This document shows, one piece after another, positions 7,956 to 16,351 of a stretch of 25,822 bases of DNA. A model generated the notes under the pieces. That model made no database searches. It was not told the DNA's origin and saw only the letters and a program-made list of their open reading frames with translations. Positions within the stretch are counted from its first letter, which is position 1; each line of letters opens with the position of its first letter. The stretch is from contig CAAGKL010000364.1 in the NCBI GenBank assembly GCA_900770405.1, positions 1 to 25,822 on the forward strand, read 5' to 3'. Position numbers and translations under genes: made by a program. Source of the stretch: Clostridia bacterium. Lineage in GTDB: Bacteria > Bacillota > Clostridia > UBA1381.

Positions 7956-9095
7956 CTACTCCTTGAATGTCATCTGCGTTGTCACCGAGAGCAGCTCATC
8001 GGCATTATTCCATACAAAGGTGCGCAGCTCATACTCGCTCTCCTCAGACATATCAATCCACGAGCCGACGGAGAATATGCCGTCGCTGCCGGCGGCAAGC
8101 GTTTTTTTGGCGGCGGTATTCACCTCCACCAGCTCGCCGTCACAATACAGCGCCGTACCGACCATCGGCACGGTGTCGGTATCGCCGAGATTGCGCAGGC
8201 GTACGCTGAATTCCGCAGGACCGTTTTTCAGCGTGTCCGACGCCTCATAGTTCGACATAAACATATACGAGAGCATCTCAACATTGCTCATTTTGCGTAT
8301 ATCCATATTGTCGATATAAAGCGCATACGGCGGCTCGATTTCACTCTGTCCATTAGTCGTGCCGAGCGTAAATCTGACTGAATTTATGCCGTACTGCTCA
8401 ATATTTTTCGTGCCGTTTCCGTTCATAAGCCTGAATACTGCCGGGACATTTTTCCCGATTTCGGCGTTATCCACGTACAAGTCCGCAAAAACGCCCTTTG
8501 ACGTATCGCCGCAGTGCAGTATGTACTTTATATTGAACCAGCGCCCGGTCGGCAGCTCGCACGCCGGAAAGCCCGGCACCTGCAGCGTTGTGCCGGCAAT
8601 TGTAATATTCTGGTAGTCGCTGCTCGAGGTTGAGCCGGTATATTTCGGGAAAACCTGCAGCAGGACGCTTGCGCTGTCCGCGCCGCTTTGCGGCAGCGGT
8701 GCGGGCATATACATATCAAACGCCAGTTGGCAATCCCCGCCGCCGATTTCAAACGTATGCGTCGGGAATATCGGCTCGAAGGTGGGATTATTCCTGTTCG
8801 TCGACGAGCCCGCAGTGGAGTAAATCCCGTATTCCCACTTCATACACCGCCCGTTTATGCCGAGCGGGTCATCGGTGATTATAAAGCGGTTTTTGTTTTC
8901 GGTGTTGCTCTGGTTCGTCAGCGTTGTCCGCGGAATTGACACCTCCGGCGGATAAAGCATTTCCTCCTCAAACGAGTCAACCCAGCCGGCGCTGCCGCCG
9001 ATCGCGCGCCGCGGATTGCGCACCTGTCCGCCCGCGAACGCCGACGATTGCAGCAGGAAAATCAGCGCAAGTGCCGTATAAATAAACCTTTTCAT
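7956..9095 (-). CDS. Secreted protein with concanavalin-like module, function unknown
   Basis: A 379-residue exported protein. I chose the ATG at 9095 because GGAGG lies 7 bases upstream and the product then begins with a clean signal peptide (MKRFIYTALALIFLLQSSAFA); an upstream in-frame ATG at 9128 would add 11 residues with no ribosome site. Residues about 40-268 resemble a LamG/concanavalin-like beta-sandwich, with the pair GRWFNIKYILH (184-194) and ALYIDNMDIRK (258-268) that also recurs in the neighbouring 848-residue protein. Residues about 285-379 form a second beta domain ending ELRTFVW, shared with that neighbour's C-terminus. There is no anchor motif, so it is probably released or bound to another surface protein. 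A role in binding the polysaccharide is inferred; enzymatic activity is not excluded. Confidence 0.7.
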   Translation of the reverse strand: MKRFIYTALALIFLLQSSAFAGGQVRNPRRAIGGSAGWVDSFEEEMLYPPEVSIPRTTLTNQSNTENKNRFIITDDPLGINGRCMKWEYGIYSTAGSSTNRNNPTFEPIFPTHTFEIGGGDCQLAFDMYMPAPLPQSGADSASVLLQVFPKYTGSTSSSDYQNITIAGTTLQVPGFPACELPTGRWFNIKYILHCGDTSKGVFADLYVDNAEIGKNVPAVFRLMNGNGTKNIEQYGINSVRFTLGTTNGQSEIEPPYALYIDNMDIRKMSNVEMLSYMFMSNYEASDTLKNGPAEFSVRLRNLGDTDTVPMVGTALYCDGELVEVNTAAKKTLAAGSDGIFSVGSWIDMSEESEYELRTFVWNNADELLSVTTQMTFKE

Positions 9096-9110
9096 TCTGT
9101 CCTCCATTCC

Positions 9111-9126
9111 GCCGCCGCTGGGCGGC
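9111..9126. other. Small intercistronic hairpin
   Basis: GCCGCC at 9111-9116 and GGCGGC at 9121-9126 form a 6-bp all-GC stem with a 4-base loop, inside the 50-base gap between two secreted-protein genes, the widest gap within the operon. No T-run follows on the minus strand, so it is not an intrinsic terminator. It could stabilise or mark processing of the transcript; its effect is not known. Confidence 0.35.
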
Positions 9127-9145
9127 ATAAATCAAACGCGAAAAA

Positions 9146-11692
9146 TTATCTGTCGGAAAGAATCGGAACCATGGTATCAAACCCCTCCCACACAAATGTG
9201 CGCAGCTCGCCGTCAAGGCTTGCTTTGTCGAGTGTGACGCTGACCGTTTCCTCGCTCTTTGTTTTGTCAAGATACTCTATACCAATCTGCATATCGTCAT
9301 CCCCGGTATTTCTCAGAATCAGCACTCCCTTGCGTCCGGTATAATCCACCAGCCGCGCGCTGTACTCGATGCCGCCGTCCTTTTGGACGGTTTTTACATC
9401 GTAAATTCCGCTTAGCTCGCTCGCCGAGATGCCGATATTGTCAAAATAAACCGGCTTTTGCCCATCCGCCGCGCAGCCGTAGGACAGGCGGATATATTTA
9501 ATCCCCGCCGTGCTTATGCCGTTCACGTTAAAGCTTCTGCTGTCTATCGCCATTTCGCTGCCGTTCTGCCCGAGCCAAAGCGTGACAACCGGCTTATTTG
9601 CATAAATTTCAACCGCGCAGCGCACTGTAAACCATTCGCCCACCGGCAGCTCGGCGAGCTTTTGCGCTCCGTCCGACGCATAAATTCCGTCCGGCTTTAT
9701 CCAAAACGCGTTGATGTACGTCCCCGCGCTCGTCGAGCCCGCAGTGAGCAGCTGCATCAGTATACTCGTTCCGTCGGCGGGCACTTCGGGGAACATAAGG
9801 TCGCTGCTTATGCATACCGTACCGCCGCAAAGTCCCTCATACGGGGTTATATTCTGGATATTCGCTCCGCCCGCGCCGGTTGCTTCAAATTTTCCGACCG
9901 TATTGCCGTCAAGGCTGACAAGGCTGACCCCGGCATTTTTCACCGTGGGCTTGAATACCGCCTCAAGCGCCTTTCCGTTTTCAAAATCATACTCAAAATC
10001 GGGAACGGTAATCACATAGCTTGTCGGAGTAACCGCAGATGTCGCGCCCGAGGATTTCGCAAGCACCTCAAGAATTAAATATTTACCCGCGTCCTCGTCC
10101 GATACCGTGTATTCCCTGCCCTGCGCCACCTCGGTTTTTGAAGCAGCGCTGCCGCCGGATACCTCGTCCGACCTGTACCATTTTATCTCGCTCGCGTCCG
10201 TTCCGCCGTCCGATGCCGTAAAATCATACTCCGCGCGGATTGTCTCTCCCTTTTTCGCCGTGCCGCTTATATGAAGATTTTCGGCTGTCGGCGCATTTGT
10301 GGAGTAAAGCTTGAAATTATCGAAAAAGTACGTGTTCCCCGCAGTATTGTCAGTCACCGTCAGCGCGATATTGCCCACGCCGCCGACCGGGAAGTGCTTG
10401 CCGTACTGCGTAAGATAGCCCGCCATATTGGCACGCGTTTTGCTGTAGAGTTCCTTTGCGCCGTCTTTGTCAATCATTTGCAGCGTCACAACATCCTGAG
10501 AGAAGTCGCTGCCGTAGGTGTAAACGAGCCGCATCTTGAACCACTCGCCGACCGGCACAGTGCCGAGAAGCTCGCCCTTTCCGCTAAGCTGCGTATATAT
10601 GCCATCGCCGCAGATGCAAAACGGTATTATCGTATAATTTGACGCGCCGGACGTGGAGGCGTTCGCCTCGCCGGTGTAGAGCGCCGGGAAAATCATCTTC
10701 CCCGCCGCGGTCGCCTGTGCCGAATACTGGTCATACTCGAATATAATTGTATTGCCGTTTGCCTTCGACACTGCGGCGGCATGATTGGCAACGTTTGAAA
10801 TCGCGCCGACTACGCCGGTAAATTTCAGCGCGTTTTTGTGCTCCTCATCGCCGGTATCCGCAACGGTAATGTCAAGCCCCGCCGCAGATTTCGCAAATGT
10901 CGCCTTTGAGGGCGATGTGCCTGCGCGGTAGTAAGCATTGTCGAAATCCTCGTCAATGCCCGTCGCCTGGCGCTTGCACTCGACCCTTATGTCGTCTATG
11001 TAATAGCAGACCTCATCGCTTTCGCCGTTCTGCGTGCCCTTGGTCAGCAAATCGTGCTGCCATATGCTGACGGCGCTGTTCGGGAAATTCGCCCCCGCGC
11101 CTATAGCGGTGAGCGTGTCCTCGTAGAGCTTTGTCGTCACTCCATCGCAGGTCATATCGAGCCGGCAGAATGCTCCGGCGTCGCCCGTCGGCATAATCGT
11201 GAATTTAAGCCTGAACCACTTCTCCGTCGGATATTCGCAAAGCGCTGTGTCGGAATTTGCGCGGCAGAGCCTATTATCCCTGAAATTGTACGGGTTGCAG
11301 GCTCTTCCCGTCGACGCATTCGAGTAAAGGTCGGCAACGAGCTGTCTGCCGTCGGTGAGCGGCTTGTCAAAAAAATAGCTTGCCGACACCTCGATAATTC
11401 CGTTCGCCGAGACGGTGCTTGCGGTCGAGCTTTCTGTTTTGTTAAGAATATACACGTTCGCCGAATTTGCAGCAGAGGCGACGGTGCTGACCTTCAGGCA
11501 TTTTTCGCCCTCAACCTCGGCAATCGCCGCGCGCCCCGCGGGAACAACGCTTAGCTCCTCCGGCAGCGCGTCATCAAAGCTGTAGGAAATGAAAGCCGCA
11601 TCGCTTGTGTAATTTCCGTCGGCAAGTACTGCTGGGCTCATTGCCGACAATGCCGCAGCCGCGGCACAAATAAAACTTAAAATTCTTTTCAT
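9146..11692 (-). CDS. Secreted multi-domain protein with three concanavalin-like modules
   Basis: An 848-residue exported protein with signal peptide MKRILSFICAAAAALSAMSP cleaved near VLADG. Three beta-sandwich modules follow at about 30-240, 245-465 and 565-755. Each has a W-F pair near its middle (EKWFRLKF, GEWFKMRLVY, GEWFTVRCAVE) and a closing D-[DN]-[IF] strand (YYIDDIRVE, YFFDNFKLY, YFDNIGIS). An Ig-like domain of about 85 residues at 470-560 separates the second and third, with the KGETIRAEYDF and IKWYRSDE signatures. A C-terminal beta domain (765-848) ends ELRTFVW, as in the next gene. No SLH, sortase or catalytic motif is seen. The start is supported by GGAGGAGA and a 4-base overlap with the preceding lyase gene. 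Probably an extracellular carbohydrate-binding protein; function inferred. Confidence 0.72.
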   Translation of the reverse strand: MKRILSFICAAAAALSAMSPAVLADGNYTSDAAFISYSFDDALPEELSVVPAGRAAIAEVEGEKCLKVSTVASAANSANVYILNKTESSTASTVSANGIIEVSASYFFDKPLTDGRQLVADLYSNASTGRACNPYNFRDNRLCRANSDTALCEYPTEKWFRLKFTIMPTGDAGAFCRLDMTCDGVTTKLYEDTLTAIGAGANFPNSAVSIWQHDLLTKGTQNGESDEVCYYIDDIRVECKRQATGIDEDFDNAYYRAGTSPSKATFAKSAAGLDITVADTGDEEHKNALKFTGVVGAISNVANHAAAVSKANGNTIIFEYDQYSAQATAAGKMIFPALYTGEANASTSGASNYTIIPFCICGDGIYTQLSGKGELLGTVPVGEWFKMRLVYTYGSDFSQDVVTLQMIDKDGAKELYSKTRANMAGYLTQYGKHFPVGGVGNIALTVTDNTAGNTYFFDNFKLYSTNAPTAENLHISGTAKKGETIRAEYDFTASDGGTDASEIKWYRSDEVSGGSAASKTEVAQGREYTVSDEDAGKYLILEVLAKSSGATSAVTPTSYVITVPDFEYDFENGKALEAVFKPTVKNAGVSLVSLDGNTVGKFEATGAGGANIQNITPYEGLCGGTVCISSDLMFPEVPADGTSILMQLLTAGSTSAGTYINAFWIKPDGIYASDGAQKLAELPVGEWFTVRCAVEIYANKPVVTLWLGQNGSEMAIDSRSFNVNGISTAGIKYIRLSYGCAADGQKPVYFDNIGISASELSGIYDVKTVQKDGGIEYSARLVDYTGRKGVLILRNTGDDDMQIGIEYLDKTKSEETVSVTLDKASLDGELRTFVWEGFDTMVPILSDR

Positions 11693-13401
11693 TTTTCTCC
11701 TCCAAACTCAAATTTTATTCTTATGTCCGCCTTTTTTGTGTTGTCAAGGCGAAATACAATTTTAGTAACGCCCGCGTTGTCAGCCTGATGCGGGACGGTC
11801 GGCGAACCTGGCAGCGGCTCTGCCTTTTCCGCGCTTGCGGCGTGTGAGCAGTGCGCGGCTATCCTTTTCCCGTTGCTGTGCAGCTCAAAGCCGTCCTTCG
11901 TCAGCCTGACTCCGGCTCTCGTGTGCAAAAAGCTGTAAACCGTGCACTCTTTTTCCAGCTCGATATGATCCGTTATCAATGCCGTGCGGTTTATTTTATC
12001 CAGATACACCTCGCGGCGCAGCACGCGCGCCTCCTCATAACACTCTGCAAGCTCCAGCGCCGCGCGGGAATAATCCACGCCCGCCGCGAAATCCGCTATC
12101 GGCGCGGTTGCCTCTGGCAGCTGGTCCGGCTTTTCGCAGGGGTTTATGACTATGCAGTTATGCCCCTCGGCGCGCATTCTGTAATAATTCCAGCGGTTCA
12201 CCGCCGCACCGCGCAGCGTGTAGGTCTCGGGCTCCTTGCCGAGGTCGCATATCCAGCGCTCGCCGAGCGCATCGACTATAATGCTGCCGCAGTCGAGATG
12301 CCCGTGCACGGCATTATTCGCACCGCCGTGCAGCGCTATGCCTATATCGCCGCAGCTCAGTACTGCGGTGTCGATGCTTTTAATGCATATATCCTCTGCC
12401 GCATCGGTCTGCCCGCCGAAATCGCGGTAAAACAGCATATCGGAGACATTCACCTCGTCCGCCACCGGCAGCCACCCCATATCAAATGCCCGCACGCGGC
12501 GCTCGGCGAGCTCGCCGAGCCCGAACCGTGCCGCAAAGTACATAATCGGCGAGGTGTCAATTCTGCACTCTGTGCCGACGTCGTGGAAATTAAAATTGCG
12601 CTTTCCGAAATTCATCGCGTCGGCATAATACGCGCTTTGCACAAAGCCCCTTGTCAGCGGCAGCTCCGCCGCCGCGCCGCAATTTTCCGCGGCGGAAATG
12701 CCGTGCATCAGGTACAGCATTGCATAAAACCAATAGGAAATCCCCTCGGAAAAGCCGCCGTCCTCCGCAAATACATTTGTGAACAGCCCGAGCGAATTTG
12801 CCGCGCACGCCGTAATTTTTTCCGCCTGCGCCGGATATTCGCCCGACACCGCCGCGCACGCCGCCAGAATTGCGCCGTTGCAAACCGCGTTCCAGTTCGT
12901 TTTGCACCTGCTCCAGCCCAGCGCGCCGAAATCGCGCTCCGCCTCCGCGTCGGACGCATCGTACGCCCGCATTGCCGGCTTTAGCGCCTTTTCGTAAATC
13001 ACGCCCGCATAAAGCCTTCGCTGCCCGTCATCGAGCGCGTCATACAGGCGGTCAAATGCCGTCGCCGCCCCGAGCGCAAAGCTCGCCGTATTCAGAAATT
13101 TAAAGCTCTGCCAGCTCCCGAGCGCGCATATCGCTTCAAGCTCCTCCAGGGTTCGCCGAAAGTACTTATCCTCCCGGGTCATATAGTATACAAACGACAA
13201 AATATCGAGCCGCTGTCTGTTAAACTCCGCGTCAAGATTTATTTCGTCGGACATTCTCGTGTATGCCCTCTCCTCCAGAAGCGTCTCAGCCTTTGCCAGC
13301 GCGCGGGCAAAAAGCCCTTTCACGAACGCATCGCGCCCGGCAAGCTCCGCCGTCCGTGCAAAATCGGCTTTCTTTCCCAAAATTATCGGGTGCTCTACCA
13401 C
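11689..13401 (-). CDS. Cytoplasmic heparinase II/III-family lyase
   Basis: A roughly 570-residue enzyme without signal peptide, expected to act inside the cell on imported uronate oligosaccharides. It aligns by eye with the secreted lyase of this operon: KTNWNAVCNGA (residues 167-177), EGISYW (219-224, Tyr candidate Y223), VHGHLDCGS (365-373), WICDLGKE and RAEGHN (410-415). It lacks the N-terminal binding modules and CBM32. I prefer a GTG start at 13401: GGGAGGGA precedes it by about 5 bases, whereas the ATG at 13416 has no ribosome site. The GTG overlaps the GH88 stop by 7 bases. By family precedent (PL15/PL17-like exolyases) it would release unsaturated monosaccharides or disaccharides from chain ends. 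The substrate (glycosaminoglycan, alginate or other glucuronan) is not decided. Confidence 0.8.
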   Translation of the reverse strand: MVEHPIILGKKADFARTAELAGRDAFVKGLFARALAKAETLLEERAYTRMSDEINLDAEFNRQRLDILSFVYYMTREDKYFRRTLEELEAICALGSWQSFKFLNTASFALGAATAFDRLYDALDDGQRRLYAGVIYEKALKPAMRAYDASDAEAERDFGALGWSRCKTNWNAVCNGAILAACAAVSGEYPAQAEKITACAANSLGLFTNVFAEDGGFSEGISYWFYAMLYLMHGISAAENCGAAAELPLTRGFVQSAYYADAMNFGKRNFNFHDVGTECRIDTSPIMYFAARFGLGELAERRVRAFDMGWLPVADEVNVSDMLFYRDFGGQTDAAEDICIKSIDTAVLSCGDIGIALHGGANNAVHGHLDCGSIIVDALGERWICDLGKEPETYTLRGAAVNRWNYYRMRAEGHNCIVINPCEKPDQLPEATAPIADFAAGVDYSRAALELAECYEEARVLRREVYLDKINRTALITDHIELEKECTVYSFLHTRAGVRLTKDGFELHSNGKRIAAHCSHAASAEKAEPLPGSPTVPHQADNAGVTKIVFRLDNTKKADIRIKFEFGGEK

Positions 13402-14546
13402 GCAAATCCCTCCCATTCGGGTTGCGCTGCGCGCATCAGCGCCTCCATAAAGAAATAGTCGCCGAAGATTATTGCGGTATCCGCGTTGTCAAACGCGAGC
13501 GTCAGCTCGCTGCCCTTTCTGTACGCCGGCGAGCCGCAGGTATGCAAAAGCAGCGGCTGTATACCGTCATCTTCAAGCGCCGAGCAATGCCTTACCAGCG
13601 CATCTAAAAGCCTTTTCGCAGCAGTCTCGTCCCCGCCGCCGCTCTGCCCTGCCAGCTGCAAAAGCCCGCACGCGGCAACCGCGCCCGCCGACGCGTCCCA
13701 CGGTCTGAACCTCAGATTTGACACGCCGAAATCCCACAAGGGCACGCCGTCGGGCGGAAGCTTTTCCGTAAAATATTTTGCTGTCCGCTCGGACGCCGCG
13801 CGGAATTTTTCTATGCCGGTATAGCGGTACATCAGCGCAAAGCCGTAAATCAGCCACGCCTGCCCGCGCGCCCAGCAGGATTTTTTGCTGTAGCCCTGCA
13901 TCGTATCGCCGCCGATTGCCGCCCCGGTTTCCGGGTTAAAATCGAAAACGTGAAAGGACGAGCCGTCGGGGCGTATCAGATTTTCCGCGGATTTTTCCGC
14001 GTGCGACACCGCGGCTGTGCGGAATTTTTCGTCGCCGGTCTCGGTATACGCCCACATAAGCAGCGGCAAATTCATCATCGTGTCGCAGATTATTCTGCCC
14101 CTGTAGTCCACGCTTGGGTCGAACGGGTGAAAGTCCCACGCCGGGAGTATTCCCGCGCGCTCATTGTACCGCCCGAGCAGGGCATATGCCGCCGTGAGCG
14201 CCCGCCGGCGGTGAAATCCGCTGCCGGTGAGCTTGTAGTCAAAAACGTCCTTGAGCGAAAAGAGAAAACCAAGGTCGTGGTCATGCAGGCTCAGCTTTTC
14301 GCCTGCCTTTATATCGTACGCCGCATCATACACTCTTGCGGCGGCAAGATATTTCCCCTCCCCGGTCCGCGCATATGCAATGCCGAGCATTCCCGGGAAA
14401 AAGCCGTCCATCCAGGTAATATCGTCCGCGCAAAGGTACCTGCCGTCCGCGCCGAAGCCGCACGCCGGGAATTTCCCGTCCGCGGTATGCGCGATTTTTT
14501 CCGTCTTTCCGATTGCCCTATCCAAAAGCGCCGCATAATCCGTCAT
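13395..14546 (-). CDS. GH88 unsaturated glucuronyl hydrolase
   Basis: A 383-residue cytoplasmic glycosidase that removes the 4,5-unsaturated uronic acid left at non-reducing ends by polysaccharide lyases, by hydration of the C4-C5 double bond. The (alpha/alpha)6 barrel family motifs are HDHDLGF at 88-94, with D91 matching the first conserved Asp of Bacillus UGL (D88), and IICDTMMNLPLL at 152-163, with D155 matching the catalytic D149. SCWARGQAWLIYGF at 223-236 is the usual family signature. Length is normal. The start at 14546 has GGAGGTG about 9 bases upstream and overlaps the permease stop as ATGA; an upstream in-frame ATG at 14609 adds residues unlike the family. It is the strongest evidence that the pathway handles lyase products. 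GH105 is a less likely alternative. Confidence 0.9.
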   Translation of the reverse strand: MTDYAALLDRAIGKTEKIAHTADGKFPACGFGADGRYLCADDITWMDGFFPGMLGIAYARTGEGKYLAAARVYDAAYDIKAGEKLSLHDHDLGFLFSLKDVFDYKLTGSGFHRRRALTAAYALLGRYNERAGILPAWDFHPFDPSVDYRGRIICDTMMNLPLLMWAYTETGDEKFRTAAVSHAEKSAENLIRPDGSSFHVFDFNPETGAAIGGDTMQGYSKKSCWARGQAWLIYGFALMYRYTGIEKFRAASERTAKYFTEKLPPDGVPLWDFGVSNLRFRPWDASAGAVAACGLLQLAGQSGGGDETAAKRLLDALVRHCSALEDDGIQPLLLHTCGSPAYRKGSELTLAFDNADTAIIFGDYFFMEALMRAAQPEWEGFAW

Positions 14547-15424
14547 TCCTTTACACCTCCTGTCATCATTCCTTTTACGAAATATTTCTGCAAAAACGGG
14601 TATATGCACAAAAGCGGTACCGTCGACACAACAATTGTCGCATATTTGATGCTCTCAAAAAGAGCCGCCCTTTCGCCTATTCCGGTATCTATCATCATAT
14701 CGTCGGCGCTTTCCGAGATGAGTATTTCGCGCAGCACCAGCTGTAGCGGATATAGCTCTCTGTCCTTCAAAAGCAGCGACGGTATAAACCACGTATTCCA
14801 CATCGACACCGCGTAAAACAGCAGCATAACCGATATTGTCGGCATCGACAGCGGAATGATGACCGAGACGAGCTTGACAATATCGTTCCCGCCGTCCACC
14901 TCGACCGCCTCCTCAAAGCTCACCGGGAGGTTATCGAGCGCGGAGCGCATTATTATCAGGTTCATCGGCGTGAACACCATCGGCAGCACCGCCGCCCATA
15001 TATTATTGTAGATACCTATATTTTTTACAAGAATGTAATACGGCACAATTCCGCCGGAAAAATACATCGTGAAAACGATAAGCTTCCACACAAGTGACTT
15101 GAGCACAATTCTGTTTCGCGACAGGACATATGCGCCCATAACCGTAATAATCATACTTATCGCCAGCCCCAGCGCGACATAGAATATCGTATTAACATAG
15201 CCCGAAATAATCATCGGGTTCTCAAACACACCCTTGTACGCCGCAAGGCTCGTTCCGACCGGGTGCAGCAGAAATCCGCTGTGGCGCATCAGCCTGTTCG
15301 AGTCGCTGAAGGAGGCGAATATGACATACAGCACCGGATAGACCGTCACACATATCATAAGCAGCATAAAAAGATTGTTCAGTATATCAAATATACATTC
15401 GCCCCGTCTTTTTTTTATTTTCAT
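14543..15424 (-). CDS. ABC sugar transporter permease (MalG/LplC/YtcP type)
   Basis: A 293-residue inner-membrane permease of the CUT1 carbohydrate importer family, with about six hydrophobic helices. The cytoplasmic EAA loop that docks the ATPase is FEEAVEVDGGNDIVKLVSVI followed by IPLSMP, near residues 170-195. The PVLYVIFASFSD start and the ending GxKE are typical of the YtcP/LplC subfamily, which imports complex or acidic oligosaccharides. The ATG at 15424 has GGGGGGA 6 bases upstream; the frame could also start at a TTG one codon earlier. It lies 15 bases after its partner permease. No ATP-binding subunit is encoded in the window, so a shared MsmX-type ATPase must come from elsewhere, as is usual for this subfamily. 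Confidence 0.9.
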   Translation of the reverse strand: MKIKKRRGECIFDILNNLFMLLMICVTVYPVLYVIFASFSDSNRLMRHSGFLLHPVGTSLAAYKGVFENPMIISGYVNTIFYVALGLAISMIITVMGAYVLSRNRIVLKSLVWKLIVFTMYFSGGIVPYYILVKNIGIYNNIWAAVLPMVFTPMNLIIMRSALDNLPVSFEEAVEVDGGNDIVKLVSVIIPLSMPTISVMLLFYAVSMWNTWFIPSLLLKDRELYPLQLVLREILISESADDMMIDTGIGERAALFESIKYATIVVSTVPLLCIYPFLQKYFVKGMMTGGVKE

Positions 15425-15439
15425 CAAAATCCCCCCGAT

Positions 15440-16351
15440 TTACCAAAGACAGGTTTCACTGTATCTTTTGCTGACCGCGTTTGCTCCCGTCAGCAGCAGG
15501 AAATTCACCGCGGAATTGAGCAGTCCGACGGCTGTCGAATAGCTATAATCCCCGCCCTCAAGTCCGCGCGTATAAACGAAGGTGGAAATAACCTCCGCCG
15601 TTTCATTCACGAGCGGATTGGATATGAGGATTATTTTCTCAAACCCCACCGACAGCATATTTCCTATCTTCAGTATCAGCATCAGAACTATCGTCGACGC
15701 TATCCCCGGGAGCGTAATTTTGAGCGCCCGGGTAAACCTGCCCGCGCCGTCCACCTTTGCCACCTCGTAAAGCTCCACATTTATGCCCGAGAGTGCCGCA
15801 AGGTATATGATACTGTCCCAGCCGAACTGCTGCCATACTCCCGAAATTGTGTATATCAGCGGGAATAGCTTGGGCTCTGACAGAAGTGATGTCCTTTTCC
15901 CGCCGAAAAATACGATAATCGAATTTATAAAGCTGTCCGAGCTGCAAAAGGTAATAATCATCGTCGAAATTACCATTATCGAGATAAAATGCGGCATATA
16001 TGTAACCGTCTGTATCACCTTTTTAAAGCGTATGCTCTTTATCTCGTTGAGCAGCAGGGCAAAAATTATCGGTATCGGAAACCCTATCGCCAGACCGTAG
16101 AGGTTTATCACAAGCGTATTTCTGATTATTCTCAGAAAATACTGGCTTTCAAAGAACATCTTAAAATACTTGAGCCCGCACCAATCGCTGGCAAGTATCC
16201 CTTTATACGGCGAGTAATCCTTGAACGCGATAATAACTCCGTACATCGGCATATACGCAAATACTATCAGGTACAAAAGCAGCGGCAAAAGCATTATATA
16301 CAAGAGCTTTTTATTTTTTATATCGTTAAAAACCGTGCGAATATAGCTCAT
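15440..16351 (-). CDS. ABC sugar transporter permease (MalF/LplB type)
   Basis: A 303-residue membrane permease, partner of the downstream permease. Hydrophobic helices are visible at about 17-42, 80-102, 115-135, 164-190, 218-235 and 275-292. The EAA loop is YEVAKVDGAGRFTRALKITL followed by PG, at about 195-216. The LPLLLYLIVFAYMPMYG start and MPHFISIMV are hallmarks of the LplB subfamily. The start ATG follows directly on the stop codon of the solute-binding protein gene, with GGAG about 8 bases upstream, so the two are probably translated together. Its substrate is inferred from neighbours to be an unsaturated uronate oligosaccharide. Confidence 0.92.
   Translation of the reverse strand: MSYIRTVFNDIKNKKLLYIMLLPLLLYLIVFAYMPMYGVIIAFKDYSPYKGILASDWCGLKYFKMFFESQYFLRIIRNTLVINLYGLAIGFPIPIIFALLLNEIKSIRFKKVIQTVTYMPHFISIMVISTMIITFCSSDSFINSIIVFFGGKRTSLLSEPKLFPLIYTISGVWQQFGWDSIIYLAALSGINVELYEVAKVDGAGRFTRALKITLPGIASTIVLMLILKIGNMLSVGFEKIILISNPLVNETAEVISTFVYTRGLEGGDYSYSTAVGLLNSAVNFLLLTGANAVSKRYSETCLW

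Noticed and set aside
11851..12984. A 377-codon plus-strand open frame opposite the cytoplasmic lyase
   Set aside because: Low-complexity Arg/Ala/His-rich translation; antisense shadow of a gene with intact motifs.
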